From assembly GCA_937873455.1 (NCBI GenBank), contig CALMYG010000046.1:1-33397 (forward strand): DNA of 33,397 nucleotides, in the 5' to 3' direction. This DNA comes from an uncultured Verrucomicrobiota bacterium (lineage in GTDB: Bacteria > Verrucomicrobiota > Kiritimatiellia > CAIVKH01). A program made the translations under genes and the position numbers. Shown one piece after another: positions 15,703 through 28,800 of the stretch. The notes beneath the pieces were generated by a model. The model saw only the letters and a program-made list of their open reading frames with translations, had not been told where the DNA came from and made no database searches. The first letter of the stretch is position 1, and each line of letters begins with the position of its first letter.

Positions 15703-16374
15703 CTACTGGAAAATCACCACGGTACCGCCGGAACTGGGCGGGGTGGGGGGCGTAGCGGCGCCGGTGGTGCCGGATATGATCAAGTCATCCAGACTATCCG
15801 CCGTGGTGGGACGGCCAATGCCGTTTTGATTGAATTCGCCGGTAGGCAAGCCCCAGATGTAGAGGCGGAATTGAACGTTGGTGACTCCTTGAAGTTCGCT
15901 GATCGCACCCAGTGGCGTATCCCCCAGCGTCGGTGTGGCGCCGCCGGCATTCACCACATAGCTGGCCAATTCATCCCCGGGATTCAAGCCGGTGAGATCG
16001 GAAAAAAGCGTCCAATTCCGGGCATTCGCGGCCGATGAATTCTGTGAGGTCATGCGGATAAAAATGTTGGTCAGGTTCATCTCGTATCCGGCTTCGGATG
16101 CGATGGAGATGGTCAGGTATCGGTTACTGGTGATGGCATTGGCGAGGGTGGCGGAATTTCCGAGCCGCATGGCGAACGTGCGGGCGTAAGCCGTCGCGGT
16201 TCCTCCGGGTCCGCGCCCCAGTGTCGCGCTGTCGATGTTTGTTCCCAACGAATTGGCCGCGGCCGTCGCTTCGTTGCCGGCCAGCGCATCATTTTCCCAG
16301 AGCGCGAGTGTTTCACCGGAAGCGTGGAGTGTCAGCAATCCCAAGCCAGCCATCATGATGAGCCATTTATTCAT
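15703..16374 (-). CDS. Small secreted jelly-roll-like protein
   Basis: A 223-residue exported protein with a signal peptide (about 1-20, ending LHASG) and one beta-sandwich-like domain (ETLALWENDAL... to NVQFRLYIWG... LDDLIISG). The layout resembles residues about 3205-3369 of the giant protein (LLAAWNFN... to NVRIRFTFGG... VRFDNIQF), suggesting the same domain family. Such domains are common before PEP-CTERM signals, but this protein ends in a Pro-rich linker and VVIFQ with no signal, so it is either simply secreted or has lost its tail. AAGGA lies 7 nt before the ATG. Function unknown; an extracellular binding role is likely. Confidence 0.65.
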   Translation of the reverse strand: MNKWLIMMAGLGLLTLHASGETLALWENDALAGNEATAAANSLGTNIDSATLGRGPGGTATAYARTFAMRLGNSATLANAITSNRYLTISIASEAGYEMNLTNIFIRMTSQNSSAANARNWTLFSDLTGLNPGDELASYVVNAGGATPTLGDTPLGAISELQGVTNVQFRLYIWGLPTGEFNQNGIGRPTTADSLDDLIISGTTGAATPPTPPSSGGTVVIFQ

Positions 16375-16475
16375 TCGATCATCCTTGCATCGTGCTTCAA
16401 GTTAAGCAGCAAACGGTGTGCCACGCGCAATACATACCGGGACGGTGAAATCTCGTCAAACGGCGTCCTGCATCG

Positions 16476-16514
16476 GATGCGTCTCCTGCGGTTCCGCCTG
16501 CGTTCTTTTGTCAT
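16476..16514. repeat. Degenerate second copy of the 15424 repeat
   Basis: It shares the skeleton GATG...TC...CGG-TTC-GCCTGCG...CAT with 15424-15462 but is clearly diverged. Confidence 0.3.
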
Positions 16515-16840
16515 CGCACTAGCGCTTGAATGTTAACAAATAATCGTGGTTTCCATGTTTCACGCCAAGCCGAGCATGACGCAATGCTTAATCAAAATGG
16601 CGCAATAACTATATTCAATGCCGTCGGACGACCTATTGATGCGAATGATTCAAATCGAAATTATCTCGATTATGCGAGTTCATATTTGAGAATTGAAAAT
16701 CATTGAATGTGAGGTTTGTCGCAATTGCTTAACTTCATGGCGTGCATGTTGATTAACCTATCCTGAGGCTCTAGGTATTTTGACTATAGACCCATAATGA
16801 ACGGAGCCTTTCACGGATTATGAACGTTGACAACCCGCTT

Positions 16841-16852
16841 CAAGTAAACTTG
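16841..16852. promoter_or_regulatory. Palindrome CAAGTAAACTTG upstream of the giant gene
   Basis: A perfect 5-bp-arm inverted repeat (CAAGT-AA-ACTTG) 27 bp before the start codon. It could be an operator or a small leader hairpin. Confidence 0.3.
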
Positions 16853-16879
16853 GCAAGGGGTTTGCTGAAAGATGAATGA

Positions 16880-19800
16880 ATGAATCTACGGTTCAACACA
16901 TGGGGGTATAGGGATTACGTTACCGCGGGCGCGGTTGGCTTGGCGCTGGGTGGTATGTTCGCCATGCCACTGGATGTTTTTGCCGCCAAGGGTCATTGGA
17001 GTGAACAGGTCCAGTATTATTCCAATGCGACGTTGCAAGCATGGGAAGGCGCCAGTAGCGCGAACAAGGGCCAGCACAACATCGGCGAAGCCTTCGAAGT
17101 ACGCCGGGCCGGCATTAATGCCTGGTCCGATAACAACATGTTTTGGGGCAGCACCTTCTTCCGCTACCGCGTGTTCGGCCAAAACCTGAATCCCGGTGAA
17201 TCCACCGCGAACCTGATTCGCACCGGAGGAGCGGGAAACGACCACTACTTTGGCTGGAATGACAATATCAACATTAACCTTAAGGCCGGGATCACCTACA
17301 ACGGCACCTATACGCTGGAATACCGTTACAGCTATCAGGATAACGACGGGGTGGCCTATACCGGCTACTTCTACCCGACGTTTTCCATCATCGGAACCAA
17401 TTACATCGTCACCAATACCTCCGGCACGGTGGAGCAGAATGTCTTTAATGGCGGCGCGGCCACGCTGGTCGGTACCGGTGCTCACCTGTTGAAGCAGGGC
17501 AACAGCACCCTGGAGCTCAACGCCAACAATACGTATTCCGGCGGTACCTACATCGATGCCGGCATCGTGCGCCTGCTCGCCGGCGGCATACCGGGGTCCG
17601 GTTTGATCTATCTCGGCAGCGGCTTCTTTCCCGCGCTGAGCGCGGAATTGCAGTTGCAGCCCGCCGCCGGCGGCGTGAGCCTGACCAATAGCATCACGGT
17701 GGCTGAAATCAGCGGGGGATCGTCCCGCACCATTGCCAGTTTGAACACCTCCGGCGAAAACATCCTGCGAGGCCCGGTCGCCCTGACCGACGATTCCCTG
17801 TTGCGCTTATTTATGCCGTCCGGCAGCGGACTTCTTCTTCTGACCAATGTCATCTCCGGAAATGAAGGCATCTGGGTGGATGCCGAAGGCGGAACCATCG
17901 CCTTCCTCGGCAATAATACCTATTCGGGCGGGACCTTTATCGACCGGGGCACGGTGCTTCTCTCCAATCACAACAATGCCGCCGGTTCCGGAACCCTTTT
18001 CATTTCCGGGGATGCCGCCAATGCCACCAATGCCACCCTGCTGATCGCCGGCGGACGCACCATCCCCAACCAGATCATCGCCCGACCGGTTAAGCTCGAT
18101 ACCTCCGCCACCATCCGGAAAAACAGCGACGGCGACACGGAAATGACCGGACGCCTGCATCTCTGGGCCAATGATCAGGGCGGCCAGCGGCCAACCCGGA
18201 TCATCAACAGCGGGGCCGGTACGTTTACCTTTTCCGGCGACATCAACCTGGCCAGCCCTGATACCGACAACCGTTCGCTGTTTGTTGAAAATGCCGTGTT
18301 GTTCTCCGGCGCCATCACCAACCCCGGCGCCCGCGGACTTGTTGTTCGCGGCGCTTCAGGCCAACCAACCTTTGACGGTACGATTGAGGCGAACATCTTT
18401 CAGGATTCCGGCAACGCCACCATCGGTCCCAACGCCACGTTTGACGACGGGACCATTTACCAACTCGGCACCACCGATAATCCCAGCGAAATCACCAACA
18501 ATGCCACCCTGTCGTTCAGCACCGGTGATCGCACCTACGATTTAAGCATCGCCGCCGGCTTCTATAATGTCGGAGCCTCTCCAGGTACCCGTCAGTTCAA
18601 TTTCAGCCATGGTTCCGGTCTCATCACCCTGCTGGGCACGGTCAATATCGGCGCCGGCGCGACCAATGCCGGTCATTACCTGGTCATGAGCAATGCCCAG
18701 GATGTGGTGGTCCAGGGCAATCTTTCCGGCACCGGCGGTATCCACAAGATCGGTTCCGGTCTGATGACCTTGGACGGGACTGCCACCTATGCCAGCGAAA
18801 CCCGCATTGAAAATGGATCGCTGCGTCTGGGGTCCTCCACCGCAGTCGGCGCGGCGGAAATCATTCTCGGATTTCCCACCACCGGCAACAATGTCAACCT
18901 CTTCGTCGCCGCCGGGGCGACGCTGGCGACTCCGGTCGACGTGCGGGCTGGCGCCGGCAACCGCGTGATCGGCATGAATGAATCCAGCGGCCTGGCCACC
19001 CTCAATGCACCGATCGCGTTGAGCAACAATCTGATCTTTGACGTGCCCGGCGAGGCCACCTTGGTTTCCGATGATAACATCAGCGGCCCGCACAGCATTG
19101 AGAAAATCGGTACCGGCTGGCTGGTCTTTCGTGGGGCCAATTCCTACAGCGGGTTAACCGCGATTAATCAAGGCGCGATCAGCATCGAACACGCCAATGC
19201 GTTGGGCGGTACCGGATCGGGAACCGATGTGGCCGACGGCGCCGCCCTCGAAATTCGCGGCGGCATCACCACCGCCGCTGAGCCGCTGACCCTCCATGGT
19301 GCCGGCCGGACCGCCAGTCCCGGCGGCGCGTTGCGCAACACCGCCGATAACAATAACTTCGCCGGACCAGTCACCTTGGCGCTTTCCGCAAGCATCGGCG
19401 TGGATCATGCCGTTGACACCTTGACGTTAAGCGGGGTGGTGGACGGCACTGCCGCCCGCAATCTCTCCAAAATCGGTCCCGGTACGCTGTCGCTGACCGC
19501 CAATAACACGTTTCTGGGCGAAGTGCGCATCAACGATGGTGTGGTGAGCGTACCTTCGATCAACAGCACTGCGTCCGCCGCCCAGCCGCTCGGGCAACGC
19601 ACCACCACTCCGGTGATTCGCTTCATCAACACGGACACCACGGGAACGCTGCGCTATACCGGTGATGCCGATGCGACCCTGTCGAAGGGCGTGGGATTTG
19701 GCGTGGGTTCCGCCGCCGCGTACGGCGCGATTGACATCACCCAGGCCGCCCGGACCTTGACCATCACCGAGCCGGTGATCAGCGTGGCCAATGCGAATCA

Positions 19801-22800
19801 CCGTTTCTACAAAACCGGTCCGGGACGCTTGACCCTGGATGCCGCGAATACTTACCAGGGTCGCACCATCATTCAGCAGGGACCTTTGCGCGCCACCCAG
19901 GCCGGATCGCTGGGCACCAATACCGACACCGATAACCACGCCACCTTCGTCGAGTCCGGCGGGGCACTGGAAGTCATCGGCGGTATCACCCTGACCGAGC
20001 GCATCTACCTCGCCGGAACCGGCATCGCCGCCGGCGGCGCCCTTCGCAACATCAGCGGTGCGAACACGATGTCCGGCCGCTTCTTTCTTGCCGATCACGC
20101 CCGCATCAATGCCGACGCCGGCACGCTCACCCTCAACCACGCCACTGCGATTACCGATGTGTACGGCCTGACTTTTGGCGGCGCGGGTCAGATCGACATG
20201 AGCACGGTGATCGGTACCGGCGCGGGCACGGTGACCAAGGACGGCAGCGGCCTTACCCGTTTGCTCGCGAACAACACCTACAGCGGCAACACCACCGTCG
20301 AAGCCGGCACCCTCCAGATCGGCTCCGGAACCGCCGGTAGTATCTCCAGTAGTAGCGCGCTGCAGATCAATGCCGGCGCCACCTCGGTCATCTCACGGTC
20401 CGATGCCTGGACCTACAGCGGTACGATCAGCGGGGCCGGGCAACTGCGCAAGCGCGAAGCCGGAACCATCACCCTCAGCGGCAACAGCCCCACCTTCAGC
20501 GGCGGCGTTTGGCACGAACCGGATAGCGGCTTGCTCAACATTGGCCACACCAGCGCCCTCGGCACCGGTCCCTATACGATTCAGGGCGAAAACAACTCCT
20601 TTGACAATGTCACCGCCGGACCGTTGACCTCCGCCAATGGATTTGTGTTGGCGGGAAGTCCTTCGTTTGTCGGCTCGGACCAACTCACCTTTACCGGTCC
20701 GGTCCTGATCACCGGCGCCAACCGTTCCATCACCGTCATCACCAACAACCTGATCCTCAATGGCGTCATCAGCCAGGACGGGTCCAGCAGGGCTCTCAAC
20801 AAGTTGGGTCATAGCGGTTGGTTGACCCTGAACGGCAACAATACCCACAGTGGCGGGACGCGTCTTGATCAGGGCCGCATCAACATCGGCCATGCCAACG
20901 CGCTGGGATCCGGAACCTTCCGGGTAGCCCTTGCGGAGTTCGATAACACCACCGGCGCCCCCCTCACCATCGGCAACTTCTTCCTGTTTAATGGCACCCC
21001 CATCTTTGTCGGTACCGACAACCTCACCATCACCGGCAATGCCAGCCTCGGCGACGCTGACCGGGATATTCACGTCCTTGCCAACACCCTCCGATTCAAC
21101 GGTGTGTTATCCGAGTCCTCCGGTTCTCGCCGCCTACGTAAATACAGTCCAGGTGCCTTGAGTTTGATGGGCGTAAATACCTATGGAGGTGGTACCGTCC
21201 TGGCTGGTGGCCGATTAAATATCGGACACTGGAACGCATTGGGTTCGGGAACATTTACCATTGACCCCTCTCCGACACCCGTGGTGTTTGACAACATCTA
21301 CGGCGCGCCGCTTATTGCCAATCCCGTAACCAATGCGGTCACAATCAACGGCAACTCGTTGTTTGCCGGTACCCATGAAATGGCCTTTAACGGACCGGTC
21401 ACCCTCGCCGGCAACCACACCTTGTCCGTCACCGGTGCGCCTCTGTGGGTGGTCGGCGTGCTCGGGCAATCCGGTGGCGACCGGTCCCTGGTGAAGGAGG
21501 GGCAGGGGACCTTGATTTTGGTCAACACCAACAACACCTTTGCCGGCACCCTCACCATCAGCCAGGGCGTGGTTCGCATTTACAGCACCAACTCATTGGG
21601 CGCGGTGGATGGCGGAACCATCGTGCGCGCAGGCGCGACCCTGGAAATGGCCAATGCCGCCCGCACCGACTCCGAACCGCTCAGCCTGGCCGGCATGGGC
21701 GTCACCAACGGCGGCGCCTTGCGCAACCTTCAGGAAGGCGCTTACTACAACGGCCTGATTACCATGGCCGCCGACAGCCGGATCAACTCCGCCAGTGGTG
21801 AACTCCGTGTGCGAGGCGGCGTAATCGGCAATAATTACGACCTCTTTCTCGGCGGCGGCGGGCATATCCGTTTTGAAAATGCCCCGGTAACCGGCGACAC
21901 GACCCGCTTGATTGTGGATATCGCCGGTCAAGTCCGCCTGTTTCGAGACAATACCTTCGGCGGCGGTATCATCATCAGCAACGGCGTGGTTACCGCTGAC
22001 CCGACGTCACCCTCCGGCGATTTGCGCCTCGGCGCCGTTCCGGCAAGCTTCGATCCCGATTATTTCTACATCAACGGCGGCGGTTTCCGGCCTCTGAATA
22101 CCCTGGCCACCCACGCCAACCGCGGTTTCACCATCGGCCCCAACGGTATGACGATTGATACTCCCGGCTCGTTAAACACCATTAACGGCGCCATCACCGG
22201 TTCCGGCGATTTCATCAAGATCGGCCCCGCGGCACTGACCTTGTCCGCGGTCAGCGATTACACCGGCGAAACCTTCGTCAACGAGGGCGCGATCGTGATG
22301 AGCGGGACCGCCACCAACTCCGACTTCACCGTGGCCGCCGGGGCGACCCTGCGGGGCGCCGGCGCCGTGCGCGACGCCCTGATTTACGGGCGCGTGAATG
22401 CCGGCAACGCCACCAACGGCGTCGGCGTCCTGAGCGTCAACGAGCTTCGCCTGGAAAATAATTCCGAAATGATTGTCGATATTACCGCCATCACCGGCAC
22501 GCCGGGAGTTCACTGGGACCTCATCGCCGCCGAGAGTGACGTCTATGTCAATGCGACGTCTTCCGACCCGATTACCTTGCGGATTCGCGGCAACCCCGGC
22601 GATTTCTATCCGTGGCTTGGTTACACGAATGTCATCGTGACCGGCGCTTCCATTGTCGGATTCGCCGCCAATAAGTTTGCCGTGGACTGGAGCGGATTCA
22701 CTCCGGATATGTTCGGCGGCAGTTTCGAAGTCGCGCAGATCGGCGACACCATCGTCATCCGCAACAATCCGGTGCCCTTTCCAACCGCCACCAACGGGGT

Positions 22801-25800
22801 GTTTGGGGCCGGCGGTTTCGTCACCGACGCGCAGATTCGCTCCGGCGTGTTTGATGTGGTCATGCAATTCTACAGCGCCGCCGGCATGAGCAACAACGCG
22901 ACCATGCCCAACTTCGATCTCATCACCCCGGCCGGGGTGGTGATCCTGACCAACCATGTGTTTTCCAGTATCACCTACTTGGATAATGGACGTACCCAAA
23001 TTGCCTCGAACACCTCCCACGCCGGCGCCGCGTATGCCGTGACCATGCTGGGAACCTATACCAGCCGTTATGATGCGGTAACGTCGAACGGTGTGATTCG
23101 CACGAATGTTGATACCTATGAAAACGGCGACCCGATTACCTTCCAGGTGATCGACGACGATACCGCGCCTCCGGTATTCAGCGGGTTTAACATCAGCGGG
23201 TATCATCCGCGCGATACCGCCTTCGCGGTGGTTGGCCAGGTGCAGGATGCCGGCAGTGGTATCATTGCCGACGGCGCCAACACCAACCGGCCTCACTTCC
23301 GGGTGTTTCGCTCCGATGGATCTCTGGCGCTGGGTACGACCTTCTTTACCAACTCGGTCAGTTCCAACGGCGATGCCCAAGGCTCGCCGGCGACCCTGAC
23401 CTATGCCATCCCCGCCTCGGTATTTAATTGCGCCGGGGTATACACCGTGCGGGTTTTTGCCGCCGATGCCGATGACGATCGCCCCAACGATGGTTCCTTT
23501 GGCCAAACCAACTACGCCTTGACCGTGATCGCCCCTTACGGCCTTCCGTTCGTCGAACCGTTTGAGGCCGATTATGTCGAACCGGTGGTCACCGGCGTAC
23601 TGAACTGTCAGCGCGGTTGGACATCCGGCACCAACGCCGTGGTCCAAACCGCCGTTCGCCATCAGGGCAACCAGGCGCTCCGGCTCCAAGCCGATACCGC
23701 TTCCCACAGCTTCACCGGTACCTTCACCAATGTCACCTTCTCGTTTTACGGGATTCTGCTTCCGGAGAACGACGACGATGTGACGGTCACCAACGGCTCC
23801 GCGGTGTTCTACATTAATACCAACAACACCGTCACCGTGCTTGACGGTACCAACAAGTCCGCCCTGGCGGTTGGCGTGAACCCGGCCATCTGGAATTTCT
23901 TTGTCATCAACCTCAACTACCAGGCCCAGACCTGGACCCTCGCCGTCAATGGAACCAACCTGGTCAATACCTTCTCCTTCCTCGGCGCACCGAATCCGGA
24001 TCTGATCACCATGACCTTCCAGACCCGGTCCACCAACGAATACGCCTACATCGATACCATCAACATTCGCCCCGATCCCTACACCGACGCCTACGTCACC
24101 AACCATGTCGCCGGCCTCGCCAACACCGTTACCGACGGGCAGATGGTGTCGGGTCAATTCAGCATGGCGATTGATTTCTGGTCCGGCGACGGCATGACCA
24201 ACAACGCCGGTTATCCGTATTATGATCTGCTCCATCCCAACGGTACGGTCATCCTCACCGGCCGGACCTTCTCCAGTTTTTCGTACCATGACTCCGGTCG
24301 GGGCCTGCGCGCATCCAATTCCTCCCATATCAGCTTTTTCCATCCCGTCCTCGGCGTCTATACCGCGCGCTGGAGCGCCATCACCTTCAACGGTATGATC
24401 ACCACGGGTGTTGAAGTCTGGTCGAACGGTACGCCGCTCGCGTTTAACGTTATTGATGACGATGTGGTCGGCCCGGTTCACAGCGGGTTCAGCATTCATG
24501 GCACCACCCATGAAATGGAAAATCTCGGCGCGGGCTTGATCCTCACCGGCATGGTGCAGGATGTCGGAAGCGGCATCATCGCCGACGCCGCCAACACCAA
24601 CCGTCCCTTCTTCGTGCTCTACCGCCCCGACGGCTCGGTGGCCATGAACACCACTTTCTTCACGAATTCAGTACAGGGCCAAAGCGCCATGGTCAGCCGG
24701 GTCGTCATTGATGCCGGACAAAGCACCTTCTTAACCGCCGGCAACTGGAACAATCTCACCAACCATGCCGCCGGCACAACGCTGGCCAACCTCGTCGCCA
24801 CCAACGGGCAGGCCACGACGATTTCCCTGTCCATCGCCAACGCCTTCTTCAGCAACAATGCCAACGGAACCACCACGCCCGGTCCCAATGCCGCTTACCC
24901 GGCCAATGCCACTCGCGATAGTTTATACGGCCAGAACGGGGCCACGTCCAACGCCGTGCTCGTTCTTAGCAACCTCAACGCCCACGCCACCTATACGTTC
25001 CGCTTTTTTGCCTCCCGTATGAGTGCTGGCGGAGATAATCGAGAGGCGGAGTATTCGGTTCAAGGGGCTTCTACCAATATCGTTTATCTCGACGCCTCCG
25101 AGAACACCAACAACGTGGCGGTGACCACGGCCATCGCTCCCCGCGCCGACGGCACCATCCGCATCTCCGTCCGCAAAGGTCCGGCCAACAATAATGCTTC
25201 CGGTTTCTATTACCTCGGCGTGATCGACATGGACATCGAAGTCCCCGTGCCTGCCCAGACCACCCCGGCCAACCTCAGCCACTTCATCGACGCCGCCTTG
25301 CTCAACCAGTGGGGAACCTACGCCATCCACGTAACCTCCACCGATGCCGACAACGACCGCCTGAACGATGAAGCCCGCACCACCAACATCTACACGTTCG
25401 CGATCCGGCGTGAGGAATACCGCGTCTTTGTTGACTTCGGAACCTCCACGCTGCAAACCCCCACCAACTGGAACAATATCTTCCAGCATTGGGTGCCACC
25501 GGGCGGGCAAAACATCGCCGGCGGCGTACGCAGCAACCTGGTTACCGCGGCGGGGGAGATCACCACCATCAATCTCAACATCACGGAGCCGTTTGTCTTG
25601 ACCGATCCGAATTCGGGCGGCACGACCAACCCTGCGGTGTGGCTCGGCTATCCGCCGTCCGCTACCCGCGATTCCTGGTGGGGCGCCGATGCCACGTATC
25701 CGACCGGATCACCGCCCCAGCAGGTGGTCATGGTGCTGACGAACCTGCAATACGGCGGACCGGCCCATCTGCTTCGTTTCTTCGCCTCCCGCGTGGCCGC

Positions 25801-28800
25801 CACCGAAAATCGCGAAACCGAATACCTCGTGGAAGGCAGCGTCACCAACTATTTATACCTCGACGCCGCCAACAATACCTCCAACCGGGTGGTGTCCACT
25901 CCCATGTGGCCACGCGCCGACGGCACCATCCGCATCACCATTAAAGCTGGTCCCAACAACACCACCGAGCATAATATCTTCTATCTGGGCGTGTTGGACC
26001 TCCAGGTCACCCGGGACGTCGTCGCCACCGGGGCCATCTTCGGCGTTAACAACATCATTACCGATGCCCAATTGCGCAGCGGTGCTTTCAATGTCGTCAA
26101 GCACATCTGGTCCAATACCGGCATGTCGCACAACGCCTCCAGCCCGAATTTCGATTTGATCAACCCGTTTGGCACGGAGATCCTGACCAATCAGCCGTTC
26201 ACCAGTTTATCGTATCTGTACGACAATCGCCTGATTATCGCCTCCAACCAGACCCATCCCGGCACCGCCTACGAGGCGACCTTCCTCGGCGTCTACACCA
26301 GCCGGTTCACCGGTATCAATATCACGCCCCGCGAAGTCAACAATATGCCGTGGATCAATGCCCTGAATCCGCCCGGCATGACCTTTACCGTGATCGATGA
26401 TGACCTGACCGCCCCGTCGGTCGGCGACACCCCGCTGGCCCTCATGATGGGCGCCTCCGCGATAGCGCCCACTACGAACCTGACCCTGCTGGCCGCTTGG
26501 AACTTCAACACCGGCCCCGAACGTACCCTGGTCTCGCACGGAAAGGGCGCCCTCACCACAAATCTCAATCCGAACTTTGCCTTTGAAAGCGGGGCCACCG
26601 CCTCGACCACCCTCAATGCCGTGCCCGGCGATGATGCCGGTTTCGGCGCCCGCGTGAGCAGCACCGGCAACAACGGGCGCTGGATGCAGTTCACCCTGGA
26701 CATGACCATCTACGAAAACCTCGTCATGTCCTTTGCCAACCGCCGTACCGATACCGGACACAACAGCAATACCGTGGCCTACTCGATCAACGGCGACGCC
26801 TTCGTCGATTTCGTCACCGGCTGGGATCCCTCCCTGAACGCCTGGGCGGTGCAAACCTTCGACTTCAGTTCGGTGTCCGCCATGAACGGAGCGACCAATG
26901 TCCGCATCCGGTTTACGTTTGGCGGCGCCACCGCTGCGGCCGGCAATGTGCGGTTTGATAACATTCAGTTTACTGCCACGCCGCGCAGCTATTTTGAAAT
27001 CACCGACCGGGCCTTAACCCAGGTATCGGCCACCAATCCGCTCTACTCCGCGTTGAACGTGTTCGATGCCAGCGGCCTTTTCCGTGGGACCTCCTTGCCG
27101 CACTCCAACATGCATGTCAGCATTGAAGGGTTCCTCACCAATAACGTGGCCGGCTATCAGGCGGCCATGAGCTCGGCCGACACCACCATACCCACGTCGA
27201 CCAGCTCCTGGCAAATTGCCACCAGCTTCTCCTACTCCCAGATCGGCGACTTGTTTGCCGATGGCCTGAGCAACCGCTACGTCCTGGCCAACGTCCCCGA
27301 TGCCGACGACGACCGCCCGGGCGACGTCACCTGGCTGAGCAACCGGCTGTTCGGGGCGATCCGGATCATCGACAACGACACCAACGCCCCGGTGGTGGCC
27401 AATGTTTCCGTCCCCAACGCCGCCGCCCGCCCCATGCTCGTCCTGACCAACGGCGGCGCACCGCAATCCGCCGAAGTCATTCGCGGCGGTCAACTGCGTC
27501 GCGACGGCAGCGGATCCAACACCTTGTTCAAGGTGTCCGATGCCGAGTTGGCCCAGGCCGGAACCATCGGCCTGCAACTTTCCTTCGGCGCCCGCGACCT
27601 GGAGTCCGGGGTCTCCCGGGGCAACAGCGGCGGGACGAATACCGTCATGAGTTTCAGCATCGGCGATATCCTCGTCGGCAACTACGAAAACTTCGACGCC
27701 GCCCTTTCCTCCGCCCAAACCGCCACCAACCAGACGCTTTCCAATATCTGGAGCTTTGCCAACGGCGACTTTACGGGAAGCCTGATCAATAACCTCGTCA
27801 CCGCCGGCGTTCAGGTCGTGCGCGTAACCATTCCCGACACCGATGACGATAGGCCCAATGACCGGGCGACCTTGGTTGCCGCTCAGGTTGGACGCATCCA
27901 GGTGATCGACGATGACATCCGCGGCCCCGTCATTTCCCGCGTCGACCTTCCCGATATTCCCGGTGGCTCGTCCATCCTCTACACCTCCTTTGAAACCGAC
28001 GAGGGCTGGCCCTCCTCGCAAGCCAGCGGCAGTTTGTGGACCAATGTGATCACATCCGGATCGGCGACCGGTATCTGGTACGGAACCGGTTACGTCAACC
28101 TGAACTTCCCCTTCGACGGCGTGCGCAAAGGCGGGTTCACCGTGGATGGGGTGGGGCAGTATTTCCAACTGCCGCCGCGCGCCGACGTTTCCTCCCTTTC
28201 GCTGGTCGCCCGACTCTCCAGCGGCACGAATACCCGATTCCTCGCCGTTGAACGGCGCGTCAACACCACCTGGGTAAGCCACGGCACCAACGCGGTCACC
28301 GGCGAGGAATACGAGTACCTGTCGTGGACCATTGATGTGGCCGGCGTCTCCACCCTTCGCGTGGTGCGGGTCGGAACCGACGGCACCCCCGGCATCTACA
28401 TCGACGCCCTGGCCCTGACCGAACAAGCCGAGTGGGTAAGTACCAATCACCTGCACCTTGCCTGGGCGGAGGCGATTGATGACTACTCCGGCATCGACGA
28501 GTACCGCCTTGTCGCGCCCGCCGTGAATTCCGCCGTTCCTGCCGCCACCAACGCCGGCATCGGTCTCGGTGTCATCACGAACCACACCGCCGACCTCACC
28601 GGCCATCAAGGCGTCATCACCGGCTTCGTCTTCGCCATCGACAACGATAACGACCGTCCCGGCGACCGCTCCATGGGCAACCTCAAACCGATCATCGTCC
28701 GGATCGACACCAACCCGCCGCCCGCCGTCGCCAACCTCCGCGCCACCGACGCCGCCGGCGGTAATGTCTTCGACAGCGCCATCGACGAGTCCTCGGAAAT

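Larger units (their letters stand above)
16375..16879. promoter_or_regulatory. 505-bp regulatory gap upstream of the giant gene
   Basis: Divergent non-coding DNA between the small jelly-roll gene and the giant gene. The left part holds a degenerate repeat (16476-16514). The middle (about 16520-16740) is AT-rich, with stretches such as TCGAAATTATCTCGATTATG. The right part has TTGATTAACCTATCCTGAG (16749-16767), a possible -10 CATAAT near 16792 and the palindrome CAAGTAAACTTG (16841-16852). The length and AT-richness suggest a regulated promoter and a leader, but no known riboswitch was recognised. Confidence 0.45.

Noticed and set aside
17486..22306. Regularly recurring DNA that could be mistaken for a CRISPR or satellite array
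   Set aside because: The repeats are degenerate, in frame, of uneven spacing, and translate to beta-strand repeats of one protein.
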